Notes: generated by a model from the letters alone, not told the origin. A stretch of DNA of 64,000 nucleotides from Gilliamella sp. Lep-s35 (GCF_009795845.1 NZ_WTEX01000003.1:62001-126000), one strand, 5' to 3'; counted from the stretch's first letter, positions 1 to 7,745 are shown. Translations and numbers: made by a program.

Positions 1-1220
1 CCATAAACAGTGTCATAGGGCACCCAAAACTTTGGAGAAATACAATAATAATGGCGTTTACCATCAAGAATTCGGTGAAATAGCCTGACTCCACTGTTCA
101 TATCCAATTTTCTGGCCAAATCATATCCACGTATTACTGATTGCCCCTCAAATTGCTCTAACGATAAACTTTTATCTTCACAGCTTGCCCAACTGATCAT
201 ATTAAAAAATGCTGATTTTGCTGAAACCCACACGTTCAAATGTTTAGTCTTAAACGTATTTGCCAATCTTGCATTATTAATTGCTCTTTGTTGTTGGCTT
301 AATAAAAAGTCACGATAAACAGAAATACCTATATTGGGATTGGCCTTTTCAAGCGCGGAGGGATCTGTCCAGTCATCGCCTTCGTCAATCGTGTAAATAA
401 TGCCAAACAGTTCGTCATTTGGGACTGTTGCATTTAGCATATCAATCACCTCTCGACGCTTGTCATAACAAGGACCTTCAATGTTATAACCTGCGGTTGT
501 AATCGCCCACATCAACGGTTGTTTGCGCGCACCCATACCGGTTAGCATTGTTGTGTAAAGTGAATCGGTATCATGTTCATGATATTCATCAACAATTGCA
601 CAACTAGGAGAAGCACCATCACCAGGATTACCGATCAATGGTTCAAAGCGAGCACCGTCTGCAATTCGACTAAGATTAGAAGCATTTACGGTTATACCAA
701 AGGCTTCACAAAGAAGAGGTGTTCGTTTACACATTAATCGAGCTGGGCGAAAAACTTCCCACGCTTGTTTTTCAGTTGTGGCACCAGAATAAACTTCTGC
801 ACCAAATTCATTATCCGCCGAAAAGCAGTATAACCCCGTTCCTGCTGAAATTGCCGACTTCCCATTTTTACGCGGAATTTCAGTGTACACTTCACGAAAT
901 CGACGTAAATTTGTTTTTTTATGAACCCATCCGAATACACAACAAAATATAAATAATTGCCACGGCTCTAATGTGATCGGCATCCTTTTAAATGCCCACT
1001 CACCTTTTGTATGTGGCAATAATTGAATAAATTTACATACTTTTTCCGCAAGATCTTTATTAAATTTATATTTAAACGACTTATTTTTTTCTTGTTCTAA
1101 ATCATCTAAATGCCTTTGGCATGCATCAATTACATATTTACACGCAATAATTTTCCCTTTAACAATATCTCTTGCATATTGATTTGCAGCATTAACATTT
1201 TTATATGATTTTTTAGCCAT
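1..1220 (-). CDS. Phage terminase large subunit (C-terminus runs off the window)
   Basis: This is the packaging motor ATPase/nuclease that drives DNA into proheads. The reverse strand reads [18 protein letters not shown] from an ATG at 1220 and stays open to base 1. A Walker A-like PRKNGKS lies near residue 117, and a Walker B-like [10 protein letters not shown] near residue 210 is followed by the coupling stretch ITTAG. These are typical of the HK97-type Terminase_1 family. About 406 residues are present; most of the C-terminal nuclease domain lies outside. It begins 2 bp after the small subunit stop, so the two are co-translated. Family call is firm. Confidence 0.93.
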   Translation of the reverse strand, partial: MAKKSYKNVNAANQYARDIVKGKIIACKYVIDACQRHLDDLEQEKNKSFKYKFNKDLAEKVCKFIQLLPHTKGEWAFKRMPITLEPWQLFIFCCVFGWVHKKTNLRRFREVYTEIPRKNGKSAISAGTGLYCFSADNEFGAEVYSGATTEKQAWEVFRPARLMCKRTPLLCEAFGITVNASNLSRIADGARFEPLIGNPGDGASPSCAIVDEYHEHDTDSLYTTMLTGMGARKQPLMWAITTAGYNIEGPCYDKRREVIDMLNATVPNDELFGIIYTIDEGDDWTDPSALEKANPNIGISVYRDFLLSQQQRAINNARLANTFKTKHLNVWVSAKSAFFNMISWASCEDKSLSLEQFEGQSVIRGYDLARKLDMNSGVRLFHRILDGKRHYYCISPKFWVPYDTVY

Positions 1221-1222
1221 AA

Positions 1223-1708
1223 CTATAAATTACTAAATGGGTTATTTGATTTTTCTTTAGTCGCTAAACCAATCAATCTTTGGCGGCTACTAGGATCTAA
1301 ACCCAGCAGTGCACCAGTTGTGTTCATTTCAGATTCTTGTTCTTTTTTAGCAGTTAACTCAGGATTTTTTACTGGTCCACCAGTTGCGCCGATCACGGTA
1401 TTACCCTGCCGAGCAATATTAATTACAGCTCTACGCCAAAATTCATATGCGACACACCAACGCTCAAGAATACTCAAATCGGTTACACACAATAGTCCTT
1501 CGGCACACAGCTCTTTTGCTGTTAGCTCCCACATGAGTATTGCCAGTTGTAAACCAGCTTCTACGAACCATTCAGGAGGACTAACTCCCACAATCGGAGT
1601 GAATGTTGGCTCATATTTGTTGAGTTTTCGTTTACCAGGATTATTAGTGATTTTTTTTATTGCGACTGGTTTTGGCTTACGTCCTGACCGTCCGCTTGCT
1701 CCAGCCAT
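1223..1708 (-). CDS. Phage terminase small subunit, P27 family
   Basis: The 161-aa protein opens [18 protein letters not shown], the basic Gly/Arg/Lys-rich start seen in P27-type small terminases, followed by a helical DNA-recognition core. Known role: binds the packaging site and delivers DNA to the large subunit. The start is supported by a TGGAG ribosome-binding site 6 to 7 bp upstream. It sits directly before the large subunit and after an HNH gene, the standard order for cos-type HK97-like phages. Confidence 0.9.
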   Translation of the reverse strand: MAGASGRSGRKPKPVAIKKITNNPGKRKLNKYEPTFTPIVGVSPPEWFVEAGLQLAILMWELTAKELCAEGLLCVTDLSILERWCVAYEFWRRAVINIARQGNTVIGATGGPVKNPELTAKKEQESEMNTTGALLGLDPSSRQRLIGLATKEKSNNPFSNL

Positions 1709-1756
1709 AACATCTCCAATTTAAAGTTCATTTTTCGCGGTTGTAAAAATTTGACT

Positions 1757-1805
1757 AGGGGGGCGGTACTCAGGAAGAAAAGCTACAGAGATTTGATCCC
1801 CCCTA
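1757..1805. other. Candidate cos / packaging site
   Basis: The gap between the HNH gene and the small terminase contains G6 (1758-1763) and C6 (1798-1803) tracts that can pair across a loop of about 34 nt, a sharp GC anomaly in this AT-rich DNA. In HK97-like phages with HNH-terS-terL order, the cohesive-end site lies in this gap. Placement follows from that context; no known cos sequence was recognised. Confidence 0.35.
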
Positions 1806-2165
1806 CCTAAGCCGCTCTCTTGCTGTTTTCTTATCATGACAGTGCTTATTAATTGCACGCAGATTACTTAGGTCATCTGTTCCGCCATGAGCCTTGGCAA
1901 TGATGTGATCAACGTGAGTGGCTTCTTTAACCAAACCCAATCCCTTACATTCATCACACTGACAAATATATTTATCACGCTGCAAGACTTGTTTTCTTAG
2001 CTTGTCCCAAGATGATCCATAACCTCGCTCATGTCTTGAACGACCCTTTTGGTACCTAGCCCAACCGTTCTCAGTTGGTTTGTGACTTGTACAATAACCT
2101 GACGCATCAGTTGTAACCCGTGGGCAACCTTGTTTTCTACAAGCTTTCGGTGTGCGAGCTGGCAT
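1803..2165 (-). CDS. Phage HNH endonuclease
   Basis: A 120-aa HNH nuclease. The core is visible as a Cys pair (CQCDEC), then THVDHIIAKAHGG and LRAINKHCHDKK, matching the H-N-H metal site. HNH proteins beside terminases are known to assist specific cos cleavage in HK97-like phages. The start is placed at MPARTPK because an ATTTGGAGTAAT ribosome-binding site precedes that ATG; a longer reading from further upstream lacks one. The first 25 residues carry an extra CRKQGC...GYCTSH Cys/His motif that also occurs twice in the upstream neighbour. Confidence 0.88.
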   Translation of the reverse strand: MPARTPKACRKQGCPRVTTDASGYCTSHKPTENGWARYQKGRSRHERGYGSSWDKLRKQVLQRDKYICQCDECKGLGLVKEATHVDHIIAKAHGGTDDLSNLRAINKHCHDKKTARERLR

Positions 2166-2185
2166 ATTACTCCAAATTAGACAAA

Positions 2186-2377
2186 CTAGACAAACCAATT
2201 ATGTTGAGAACAGTAACGTTTTCCTTGCGATGTTTTGTTCTTACATCCCTTCTTACTACAAACAGACCAATCCATTTTGCGTTTTATTTTATTCACCTTG
2301 ATCATGTATAAATGTTTATCACAATAACCACTTGCTGAATACGCACAAACACAACAGCCTTTTGCCTTACATCTCAC
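2186..2377 (-). CDS. Small double Cys/His-motif protein
   Basis: A 63-aa protein made almost entirely of two copies of a C-x4-C...G-x-Y-C-x2-H motif (CKAKGC...GYCDKH and CSKKGC...RYCSQH), probably two zinc knuckles. The same motif forms the N-terminus of the adjacent HNH nuclease, so this may be a nuclease partner or DNA-binding accessory (inference). It uses GTG at 2377, overlapping the upstream stop by 4 bp (GTGA), which supports translational coupling. No named family recognised. Confidence 0.6.
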   Translation of the reverse strand: MRCKAKGCCVCAYSASGYCDKHLYMIKVNKIKRKMDWSVCSKKGCKNKTSQGKRYCSQHNWFV

Positions 2378-2745
2378 CTCAACACCTCAATCTCGACACC
2401 ATTAGAGTTTGTTATAAAGACGCTTTCACCTTCATAAATAAACAAATATGAAAGTTCCTCTTTATCATTTTTATCATCTGTTGATAAACAAACTAATCCT
2501 ATGATCATCGTATTATCGTTGATGCAACGAGGAATAATAAAAACCTTACTATCATCGCGATAAACGCCTTTTTCAATTTCAGTGGCTCTCCCATAGCAAA
2601 TCATATGCTCTGGTCTCTCATACCCCTTTTTTTTGGCCTCGGCAATTGTTGAATCAAACATTAACTGACCAGGTCTAGCTATCACTACTGAATCACATTC
2701 GCTAATAATTGTGTTGTTATTTGTGTTTATCTTTACTGTTTGCAT
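2374..2745 (-). CDS. Hypothetical phage protein
   Basis: About 123 aa, start taken at the ATG of MQTVKIN (an in-frame TTG at 2757 is the alternative). It is soluble with no signal peptide, and rich in beta-type residues (VVIARPG, VFIIPRCI, YLFIYEG). Its 5' end overlaps the Rz1-like gene in another frame and its 3' end overlaps the Cys/His gene, so it belongs to the late lysis/packaging operon. Function not recognised. Confidence 0.6.
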   Translation of the reverse strand: MQTVKINTNNNTIISECDSVVIARPGQLMFDSTIAEAKKKGYERPEHMICYGRATEIEKGVYRDDSKVFIIPRCINDNTMIIGLVCLSTDDKNDKEELSYLFIYEGESVFITNSNGVEIEVLR

Positions 2746-3052
2746 TATTTTCACCAATCATTTTTTCGTAAATAGTTATACATGAGTTAGCACGATTCCG
2801 TTCTTTTTCACCCCATGTTTTATATTCATTCATTAACTTAAGCGCATCTTTCCACTTAACAAGATTTTGCTCTGTTATTGCCGGTTCAGGATTTTGTTTC
2901 GAAATGGCATCTGGCAATGGAACGTAAGTCGGAGTTACATACTGAATTTTAGTTTGTTGAGAACAACCTGTGGCGAACATCATCAGCAATATTACTATTG
3001 CCGCAATCGTCACTTTTAAGTAATGCATCCATGTCTTTCTGTAATACATCAT
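2717..3052 (-). CDS. Outer-membrane spanin subunit, Rz1-like lipoprotein
   Basis: A hydrophobic N-terminus ends in a lipobox-like MMFATGC, followed by a Pro-rich stretch (YVTPTYVPLPD), typical of o-spanins that fuse inner and outer membranes at lysis. The gene starts inside the i-spanin gene in a different frame (overlap 2949-3052) and runs about 230 bp past its end, so the two are partly overlapping rather than fully nested. The ATG at 3052 follows AAGGTGAG. The C-terminal half is helical and longer than in lambda Rz1. Confidence 0.75.
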   Translation of the reverse strand: MMYYRKTWMHYLKVTIAAIVILLMMFATGCSQQTKIQYVTPTYVPLPDAISKQNPEPAITEQNLVKWKDALKLMNEYKTWGEKERNRANSCITIYEKMIGENNANSKDKHK

Positions 3053-3314
3053 ACTCACCTTGTAACTGCTCGTTTAAGTTCATATAAAGATTTGTTTCTT
3101 GCACAACTGTTTCGATTGAACTTTTTGTCAGTTCGCGCTGATATTCCAACTTACCAACATACTCTTTCTCTCGCTTCAAATCTTCTTGAGCGTAACTCAA
3201 TTGTATTTTTGCAATTCTGCCCTTTAGGCGTTCAGAGTTATAAATCCAAAACCCATTACTTGAAATTAACGACACGATCAGAACAAAGATTGTTATTGCT
3301 ATTTTTTTATTCAT
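2949..3314 (-). CDS. Inner-membrane spanin subunit, Rz-like
   Basis: A 121-aa protein with one N-terminal membrane anchor (IAITIFVLIVSLI) and a long charged coiled-coil-like ectodomain, the architecture of Rz i-spanins. It lies 2 bp after the endolysin stop and its 3' third contains the start of the Rz1-like lipoprotein. The partner arrangement, rather than sequence match, carries most of the weight. Confidence 0.72.
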   Translation of the reverse strand: MNKKIAITIFVLIVSLISSNGFWIYNSERLKGRIAKIQLSYAQEDLKREKEYVGKLEYQRELTKSSIETVVQETNLYMNLNEQLQGEYDVLQKDMDALLKSDDCGNSNIADDVRHRLFSTN

Positions 3315-3316
3315 GA

Positions 3317-3757
3317 TTACGCTCTATCAAATAGCTCTTTTTCTGCTTGACGACGCTGAGTCAAACCATTGCAAGTTTTTTTAACACCATTTACCCTGAT
3401 TTTGTTCCACACTAAAAATTGATTAGATGCACCTGAATAATCACCCGCATTTAATTTTTTTAATAATGTTGAACCAGTAAATGCAGTAATGCCGATATTG
3501 AAAACCAACAAAATTAGAGCATCAAATTGATTTTGATTAATCGGCACTTTAACTAATTTATTCACTGCATTTTCAAACTGAACTAAATCACCCGTTAGGA
3601 AAATTTCAGCTTGTCCTACTGTTATTTTATCGCCCTCTTTTACTCCTGTAGTATGACCCCAACCGATAGTCCAAACACCTGCAGAGCATTGGTATGCTAT
3701 TAACCGTAATCCCTCAAACGACTTTAATTTAGATTTTCCATTAATGCTTGTTTTCAT
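3317..3757 (-). CDS. Endolysin, T4-type lysozyme (GH24)
   Basis: A 146-aa muramidase cleaving the N-acetylmuramic acid to N-acetylglucosamine bond of peptidoglycan. The catalytic pattern is Glu15-x8-Cys24-x5-Thr30 (SFEGLRLIAYQCSAGVWT), then GWGHT; Cys replaces the usual Asp, a variant known in several phage endolysins. The start is set at MKTSINGK; a longer reading would mostly duplicate the overlapping holin frame. There is no signal peptide or SAR anchor, so export depends on the holins. Confidence 0.9.
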   Translation of the reverse strand: MKTSINGKSKLKSFEGLRLIAYQCSAGVWTIGWGHTTGVKEGDKITVGQAEIFLTGDLVQFENAVNKLVKVPINQNQFDALILLVFNIGITAFTGSTLLKKLNAGDYSGASNQFLVWNKIRVNGVKKTCNGLTQRRQAEKELFDRA

Positions 3758-4100
3758 TCTTCCTCCTAAAATTAAATATCCTTGGCCAAGTTGAATTTTT
3801 AAATGCGCCAACAACATTACCGTTGTGTGCCAACAAAACAGCCAGAATAAAACTTCTACCCAATATTTCCGTAAGATCAATTATTTTAGGTTGACCTATA
3901 AATACCAAAATAGGGTCGGAAATCATTGCAAGCATTAATGAATAGGCCAGAAGAGATGGAAAGAATCTAAATTTTGACTTACCACGTCTATAGCAAAACA
4001 ACACACCTGCAGATGATAAACTCAATAAAACAACAATCCATTTAAGGAAAGGTTGTACCGAGTTCATATCGAAGTTAAATAAACTAGCTAATAGATACAT
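3741..4100 (-). CDS. Phage holin, probable three-TM type
   Basis: A 119-aa protein with three hydrophobic segments (about residues 16-36, 46-68 and 78-96) and a basic C-terminus (FNFRRKNENKH), resembling the three-TM phage holin family. It overlaps the endolysin start by 17 bp and the upstream membrane gene by 1 bp, so the cassette is compact: holin, holin, lysozyme, Rz, Rz1. Confidence 0.7.
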   Translation of the reverse strand: MYLLASLFNFDMNSVQPFLKWIVVLLSLSSAGVLFCYRRGKSKFRFFPSLLAYSLMLAMISDPILVFIGQPKIIDLTEILGRSFILAVLLAHNGNVVGAFKNSTWPRIFNFRRKNENKH

Positions 4101-4486
4101 TAATCATCCCTCCTATTGGAGAGCCATTTTATAATTGAACTAAAAATAGATTTTTCTACATCTTTGTTCTCTAAGAAATACACTAGCACTTTTACAATAA
4201 ATGCGGAGGACAACAACGCACCTAATGACTGATCAACAGTTAACTGAACAAATGGAACCAATGCAGCTATAATTTTCCCAACCGCGTTAGATGTCGTGAT
4301 ACCGAGAAAAAATGACAAAATAAAATACAACCATCGCCGACTCAAACTAATATTATGGCTAGATGTCATATATAGTGTTGCGCCGGCAAATGAACTAATT
4401 ATTACTGGATATGCGTCAGATCCAGACACAACACCAATAGCGCACATTACCGCTAAAAATGCTGATGTAGTTGCTGGCTCTTGCAT
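4100..4486 (-). CDS. Putative phage holin / lysis membrane protein
   Basis: A 128-aa protein with a MQEPATTSAF start and three or so membrane segments, then a charged tail ending SNRRDD. The MxEPxxxxA opening and a SDAYPVI/FAGA pattern recall the group of putative holins found next to lysozymes. It is the first gene after the late promoter and terminator. Either this or the next gene is the pore former; the other may be an antiholin. Confidence 0.65.
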   Translation of the reverse strand: MQEPATTSAFLAVMCAIGVVSGSDAYPVIISSFAGATLYMTSSHNISLSRRWLYFILSFFLGITTSNAVGKIIAALVPFVQLTVDQSLGALLSSAFIVKVLVYFLENKDVEKSIFSSIIKWLSNRRDD

Positions 4487-4559
4487 GTTTTACCCTTTTA
4501 ATTTAAATGTTTAATAAGTGAGTATAATTAACGAACATGTTCCAAATAAAGAAAGGCGG

Positions 4560-4622
4560 CGAGTTGCAGCGATATAAACACTGTGGAGCTAATGTGGAGT
4601 AATAGCGTTTATATCTCTCGCC
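4560..4622. repeat. Inverted repeat in late leader
   Basis: GCGATATAAAC (about 4569-4579) and GTTTATATC-TCTCGC (about 4607-4621) form an imperfect inverted repeat between the late terminator and the first lysis gene. The space between holds the phage-wide TGTGGAGTAAT word twice. It could be an RNA hairpin in the antiterminated late transcript or a leftover module boundary. Confidence 0.35.
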
Positions 4623-4636
4623 ATAATTTTTGGGCA

Positions 4637-4670
4637 ATAAAAAACCCCAACTGAGTAAGCAGGGGTTTAA
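4637..4670 (-). terminator. Late-operon leader terminator (tR'-like)
   Basis: On the reverse strand AAACCCC...GGGGTTT forms a stem followed by TTTTTATT. It lies only about 57 nt downstream of the late promoter's predicted start, so the lysis and packaging genes cannot be reached unless it is read through. This is the layout of lambda and phage 21/82 pR'-tR' regions controlled by Q. Confidence 0.75.
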
Positions 4671-4699
4671 TTTGGATGCGAAAACCGCAATATAGGCGT

Positions 4700-4728
4700 A
4701 TTATATGTCGCTACACAGCGACAGTCAA
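4700..4728 (-). promoter_or_regulatory. Phage late promoter (pR'-like) with palindrome in the spacer
   Basis: Reverse strand: -35 TTGACT (4723-4728), a 17-bp spacer, -10 TATAAT (4700-4705). This is near-consensus. The spacer is itself a palindrome, TGTCGCT-acac-AGCGACA on the forward strand. In lambda the Q-binding element lies between -35 and -10 of the late promoter, so this palindrome is a natural candidate for binding the Q-like protein encoded at 7755-8114 (inference). Confidence 0.75.
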
Positions 4729-4791
4729 TCACATAAAATTTATTTTTTATATAATAAGGATAATTTTTTTGAATTATAAGAGATAAGAAAC

Positions 4792-5901
4792 ATGTCAAGA
4801 AAACTTCGATTTATTAAACCATCACTATATCCAAGTGAAAAAGTGCAAACACTCACGTTAGAACGAATAAAATATAACTATGAGAACGGAATTACAACTA
4901 ATTTAATCCCCGATACAAATATTCTTATAGCCATGGAAGAATGTGCTGATAAGAAAGTAAATAATGACCAAGATAGAATTAGAATTTTGAAAGATCATGA
5001 TTTAATAGAGTTATTTAACTTATTGGGATTAAACTCATACTCAAATATTGCATGGTGCCCTTTTTTTTCTTTATCTGAAATGCCCGGTAAATATGCAAAT
5101 TATAGCTATAAAAAACTAAAATTATTCGATAAAAAATTTAAATTCGAATGTGCTTATGAAGAAGATAATATCAATGATGATACATTTGATAAGCAACAAA
5201 CCAGAAAAACGATAGATAATTTCACTTCAGGGCAAAAATTAATATCTTCTTTTTCCTACTGTTCATTGTTATTAATTCAAATTATTGAAAAGAATCTAAA
5301 CAACTCAACTTTTGATGACAAAATTAATCTCTATATTCGTATTGTTATAGATGAACTTGATTTAGTGTCTATGAAAGAATTCTTTATTGCTTGTATTGTT
5401 TTCTACTCATCATCTGTAAGACAAAACAATGGTCCTTATAAAGAATTAATTAAAGATATTAAAAAGAATTTTTATTCTGGAAAAGAATCGAAGTCATTTA
5501 AAAAGTTATCACCTTTAGAAATAATGAAGTCCATAGCATCAAATGGCTCTTTTGATTTAGCACTTATAAATATATGTAACATTGGTGATTTTAATGGAAT
5601 TGATGGCGAAAAATTAGATAATTGGATTGTTTCTTTCGATAATAAATTATTTAATCTTGTAAGGCATTTTCCTCATTTCAAAAATGGAAAAGGTGAAAGT
5701 TCACATGTATACTATAATAATCTACTAGAAATTATGCCGGAACATAAAGATAGACTTTTGTCTATTATGTCATTATTAGAAAATAGAAAAAATAAAACCC
5801 TGAAACTTGAAAAACTTCAAAATGAACCCTTAAATATATACATGAAAGAAATTGAGTTAACTATTGAAAAATTTCATAAAATGGCAATGTATGGCATCTA
5901 A
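4792..5901 (+). CDS. Unknown 369-aa protein with PIN-like N-terminal motif
   Basis: A lone rightward gene inserted between the Q and lysis modules, typical of a prophage moron. Near residue 41 it reads LIPDTNILIAMEE, the DTNxL signature that opens PIN nuclease domains. A further acidic motif, VSFDNKLF, lies near residue 285 where a late PIN Asp could sit, but the long intervening region is not a standard compact PIN domain. It is Lys/Asn-rich and very AT-rich, with no signal peptide. A hairpin and T-rich run follow at about 5903-5925. A 91 percent-like copy of its last 100 bp sits at 6608-6727. Nuclease or anti-phage role is inference. Confidence 0.7.
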   Translation: MSRKLRFIKPSLYPSEKVQTLTLERIKYNYENGITTNLIPDTNILIAMEECADKKVNNDQDRIRILKDHDLIELFNLLGLNSYSNIAWCPFFSLSEMPGKYANYSYKKLKLFDKKFKFECAYEEDNINDDTFDKQQTRKTIDNFTSGQKLISSFSYCSLLLIQIIEKNLNNSTFDDKINLYIRIVIDELDLVSMKEFFIACIVFYSSSVRQNNGPYKELIKDIKKNFYSGKESKSFKKLSPLEIMKSIASNGSFDLALINICNIGDFNGIDGEKLDNWIVSFDNKLFNLVRHFPHFKNGKGESSHVYYNNLLEIMPEHKDRLLSIMSLLENRKNKTLKLEKLQNEPLNIYMKEIELTIEKFHKMAMYGI

Positions 5902-5950
5902 AAAAGTCCTTCAGGGCTTATTTCCCCAAAAAATAATAACTCCTGATATT

Positions 5951-5973
5951 AAAAAACCCTCTAAGAGGGTTTG
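5951..5973 (-). terminator. Intrinsic terminator after the membrane-anchored gene
   Basis: CCCTC-TAA-GAGGG flanked by AAA/TTT, with a T-run on the reverse strand, 19 bp beyond the stop of the gene at 5992-6540. It can also stop rightward transcription from the PIN-like gene. Confidence 0.7.
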
Positions 5974-5991
5974 ATTCAATTGCTCTGGTAG

Positions 5992-6540
5992 TCAATAGTC
6001 AAATTCCATATTCATTAGCATTTTTATTTTATCCATTAATGAATACTCTTTCACTTTTTTTCTCAAAGTTAGTTCAGCATAAATATAATCTAAACCATCC
6101 TTACTGAAATCATGTCCATCTATATTTATATCGCCCACCCCGTCAATGTTTGTTGTATAAACGTTAGTGATAAAATATTCGCATGATGAATATCCGACCA
6201 AGTCAACCCCAAGCCCGTTCTTAGAAGAAAACTTAACTATAGCTGTTATGTCATAAAAATTATTAGGATCACTATACTTTTCTTTTAAAATTTCTCTTGT
6301 TTTATATGCTGAGAAATATTTTTCGATTCTTTCTTTGTTCCAATTTTTTTTGCCATACAAAGATGAATTCAGAATTTTGTAAGAAGACGGGGATACCATT
6401 CTTTGTTTTGTTACAAATGAACAACGCTGTTTTAAGTCATACAAAAAAACGTCATTATCACTAATAGTCTCAGATACGTAAATCAACAATACTACTATTG
6501 ATATCACAATAAACATAATAAATACAATTAACTTTTTCAT
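5992..6540 (-). CDS. Membrane-anchored or exported protein of unknown function
   Basis: 182 aa. The N-terminus MKKLIVFIMFIVISIVVLL is a signal anchor or uncleaved signal, leaving a periplasmic domain with SPSSYKILNSS followed later by VKFSSKNGLGV and a Cys (SSCEYF). That order resembles a group of small exported bacterial proteins carrying a SPSSYK-type motif and a Cys-x-Tyr/Phe, though I cannot name the family. It lies between two copies of the PIN-gene 3' end, with its own terminator, so it is probably an exchanged accessory cassette. A superinfection-exclusion role is possible but unproven. Confidence 0.65.
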   Translation of the reverse strand: MKKLIVFIMFIVISIVVLLIYVSETISDNDVFLYDLKQRCSFVTKQRMVSPSSYKILNSSLYGKKNWNKERIEKYFSAYKTREILKEKYSDPNNFYDITAIVKFSSKNGLGVDLVGYSSCEYFITNVYTTNIDGVGDINIDGHDFSKDGLDYIYAELTLRKKVKEYSLMDKIKMLMNMEFDY

Positions 6541-6607
6541 GCCATTTTCCTTAAATTTTCGTTAATGGTATGTTATTTAATGGGTTGAGGCAATAAAAAA
6601 CCCGCCA

Positions 6608-6727
6608 ACTTGAAAAATTTCAAAATGAACCCTTAAATATATATGAAAGAAATTGAATCAATTATTGTTAAATTTCATAAAATGGCAATGTATAGCATCT
6701 AAAAAAGCCCTTTCGGGGCTTGTTTTA
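6608..6727 (+). pseudogene. Degenerate duplicate of the 3' end of the PIN-like gene
   Basis: Bases 6608-6703 match 5805-5902 with about seven substitutions and a 2-bp deletion that breaks the reading frame. Similarity continues through the stop codon and into the hairpin (AAGCCC-TTTC-GGGGCTT). No upstream coding sequence for it remains. It is a scar of a second allele of the gene, lost by replacement or deletion. Its hairpin now serves as a terminator for the leftward antirepressor gene. Confidence 0.8.
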
Positions 6728-7510
6728 TTGAAAGTATGGTAATACACGTTGCCAAGACAAATCATTTTTATTTATCTGGGTACTTTTCATTTTACTTTGT
6801 ACTATTTTTTTGCAAAGTTGAGTTAAGTTACGGTATTCTCTACTCATCGTATAGTATAGTGAGGCTTTTTCAGATTTTAACACTCTAAGTGCTGGCTCTA
6901 TTTCTTCAATTTCTCTACGCATATGCTCTGCTGCTTTATAGAGCCAAGCAAAATCACAAAGCTCATCGCCAGTTAACGCTTCTGGTTTTATTAATAATCC
7001 ACCTAAAAATTCAATTGCATTATCAAATTGATTTAGAGGTAAATCTTGATAACGAGGTATTTTGAATTGCTCATAGAGCTTAGTGTAAATTGCTTGATAA
7101 TGCTCACCTGTTCTATATGCTCGTTCGTTTACTGCTTGTTTGATTTGCTGTTGTTGTTGGGCGTTAATTGTTAATGAATATGAGCCTGTTTTGCGGATTG
7201 TTGGTAATAAATCTTCCATAACCCATTCTTCAAAAATAACAGCTTTCTCTTGTTTACTTTTAATGATTAATCTAAATAAATTTGCCTCACTAATATAAGT
7301 CATTTCTTGATTACCACCTTTTGTAAGGGTGTACCGTTTTGTTACTCCCTTTTCTTTGCAATGTAACTCTATTGCTCTGCGTGGGTTTTTATATTCAAGA
7401 ATAGAACAAACGTCATTAGCTAAAAACCATAATTGGTTGTTAATCTCAGTGGTACGAACAGGTGAATTATTGAAGTTAAACGTAAAGAAATTAATAGATA
7501 TGTTTGACAT
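6725..7510 (-). CDS. Phage antirepressor, Bro-N type with P22-Ant-like C-terminus
   Basis: 261 aa. Residues about 10-110 form a Bro-N domain: LWFLANDVCSILEYKNPRRA, then YISEANLFRLIIKSK and FEEWVMEDLLPTIRKTG. The C-terminal half is helical and Tyr/Gln/Lys-rich, like antirepressor C-domains. Such proteins bind and inactivate prophage repressors. Its leader carries a c4-like antisense RNA (7554-7745), which in P1/P22 represses ant synthesis. It is separated from Q by that leader and terminates at the hairpin at 6705-6721. Confidence 0.85.
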   Translation of the reverse strand: MSNISINFFTFNFNNSPVRTTEINNQLWFLANDVCSILEYKNPRRAIELHCKEKGVTKRYTLTKGGNQEMTYISEANLFRLIIKSKQEKAVIFEEWVMEDLLPTIRKTGSYSLTINAQQQQQIKQAVNERAYRTGEHYQAIYTKLYEQFKIPRYQDLPLNQFDNAIEFLGGLLIKPEALTGDELCDFAWLYKAAEHMRREIEEIEPALRVLKSEKASLYYTMSREYRNLTQLCKKIVQSKMKSTQINKNDLSWQRVLPYFQ

Positions 7511-7553
7511 ATTTTTGTACCTTTTGATTTAGTTTATTTTCCCCATGTTGATT

Positions 7554-7745
7554 GGGCGCTAGGTGCTTCAACACAAATATAAACCCCAAAAGTAAGATTT
7601 ACACCTGCCAACGTCCTTACGGATAGTTCGCCACCTAGCATAAACTGGATACAAAAAAACCGCTAAATCTCGGTTTGCGGTTATCCGCTTTTGGTTATAT
7701 AAGTGTGTTGAGCACTCAAACACAAATATACAACCCGACAAAATT
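7554..7745 (-). ncRNA. c4-like antisense RNA / ant leader
   Basis: In the reverse-strand leader of the antirepressor, GAGTGCTCAACAC (7705-7717) and GCTAGGTGG (7631-7639) are complementary to adjacent parts of GTGTTGAAGCACCTAGCGCC (7554-7574), just upstream of the ant start. Between them is an AACCGC...GCGGTT stem followed by a T-run, as expected for a short processed or terminated RNA. Two separate complementary boxes plus a position upstream of ant is the design of c4 RNA in phages P1 and P7. An overlapping 61-codon frame is probably not translated, or is an Icd-like peptide. Confidence 0.6.
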
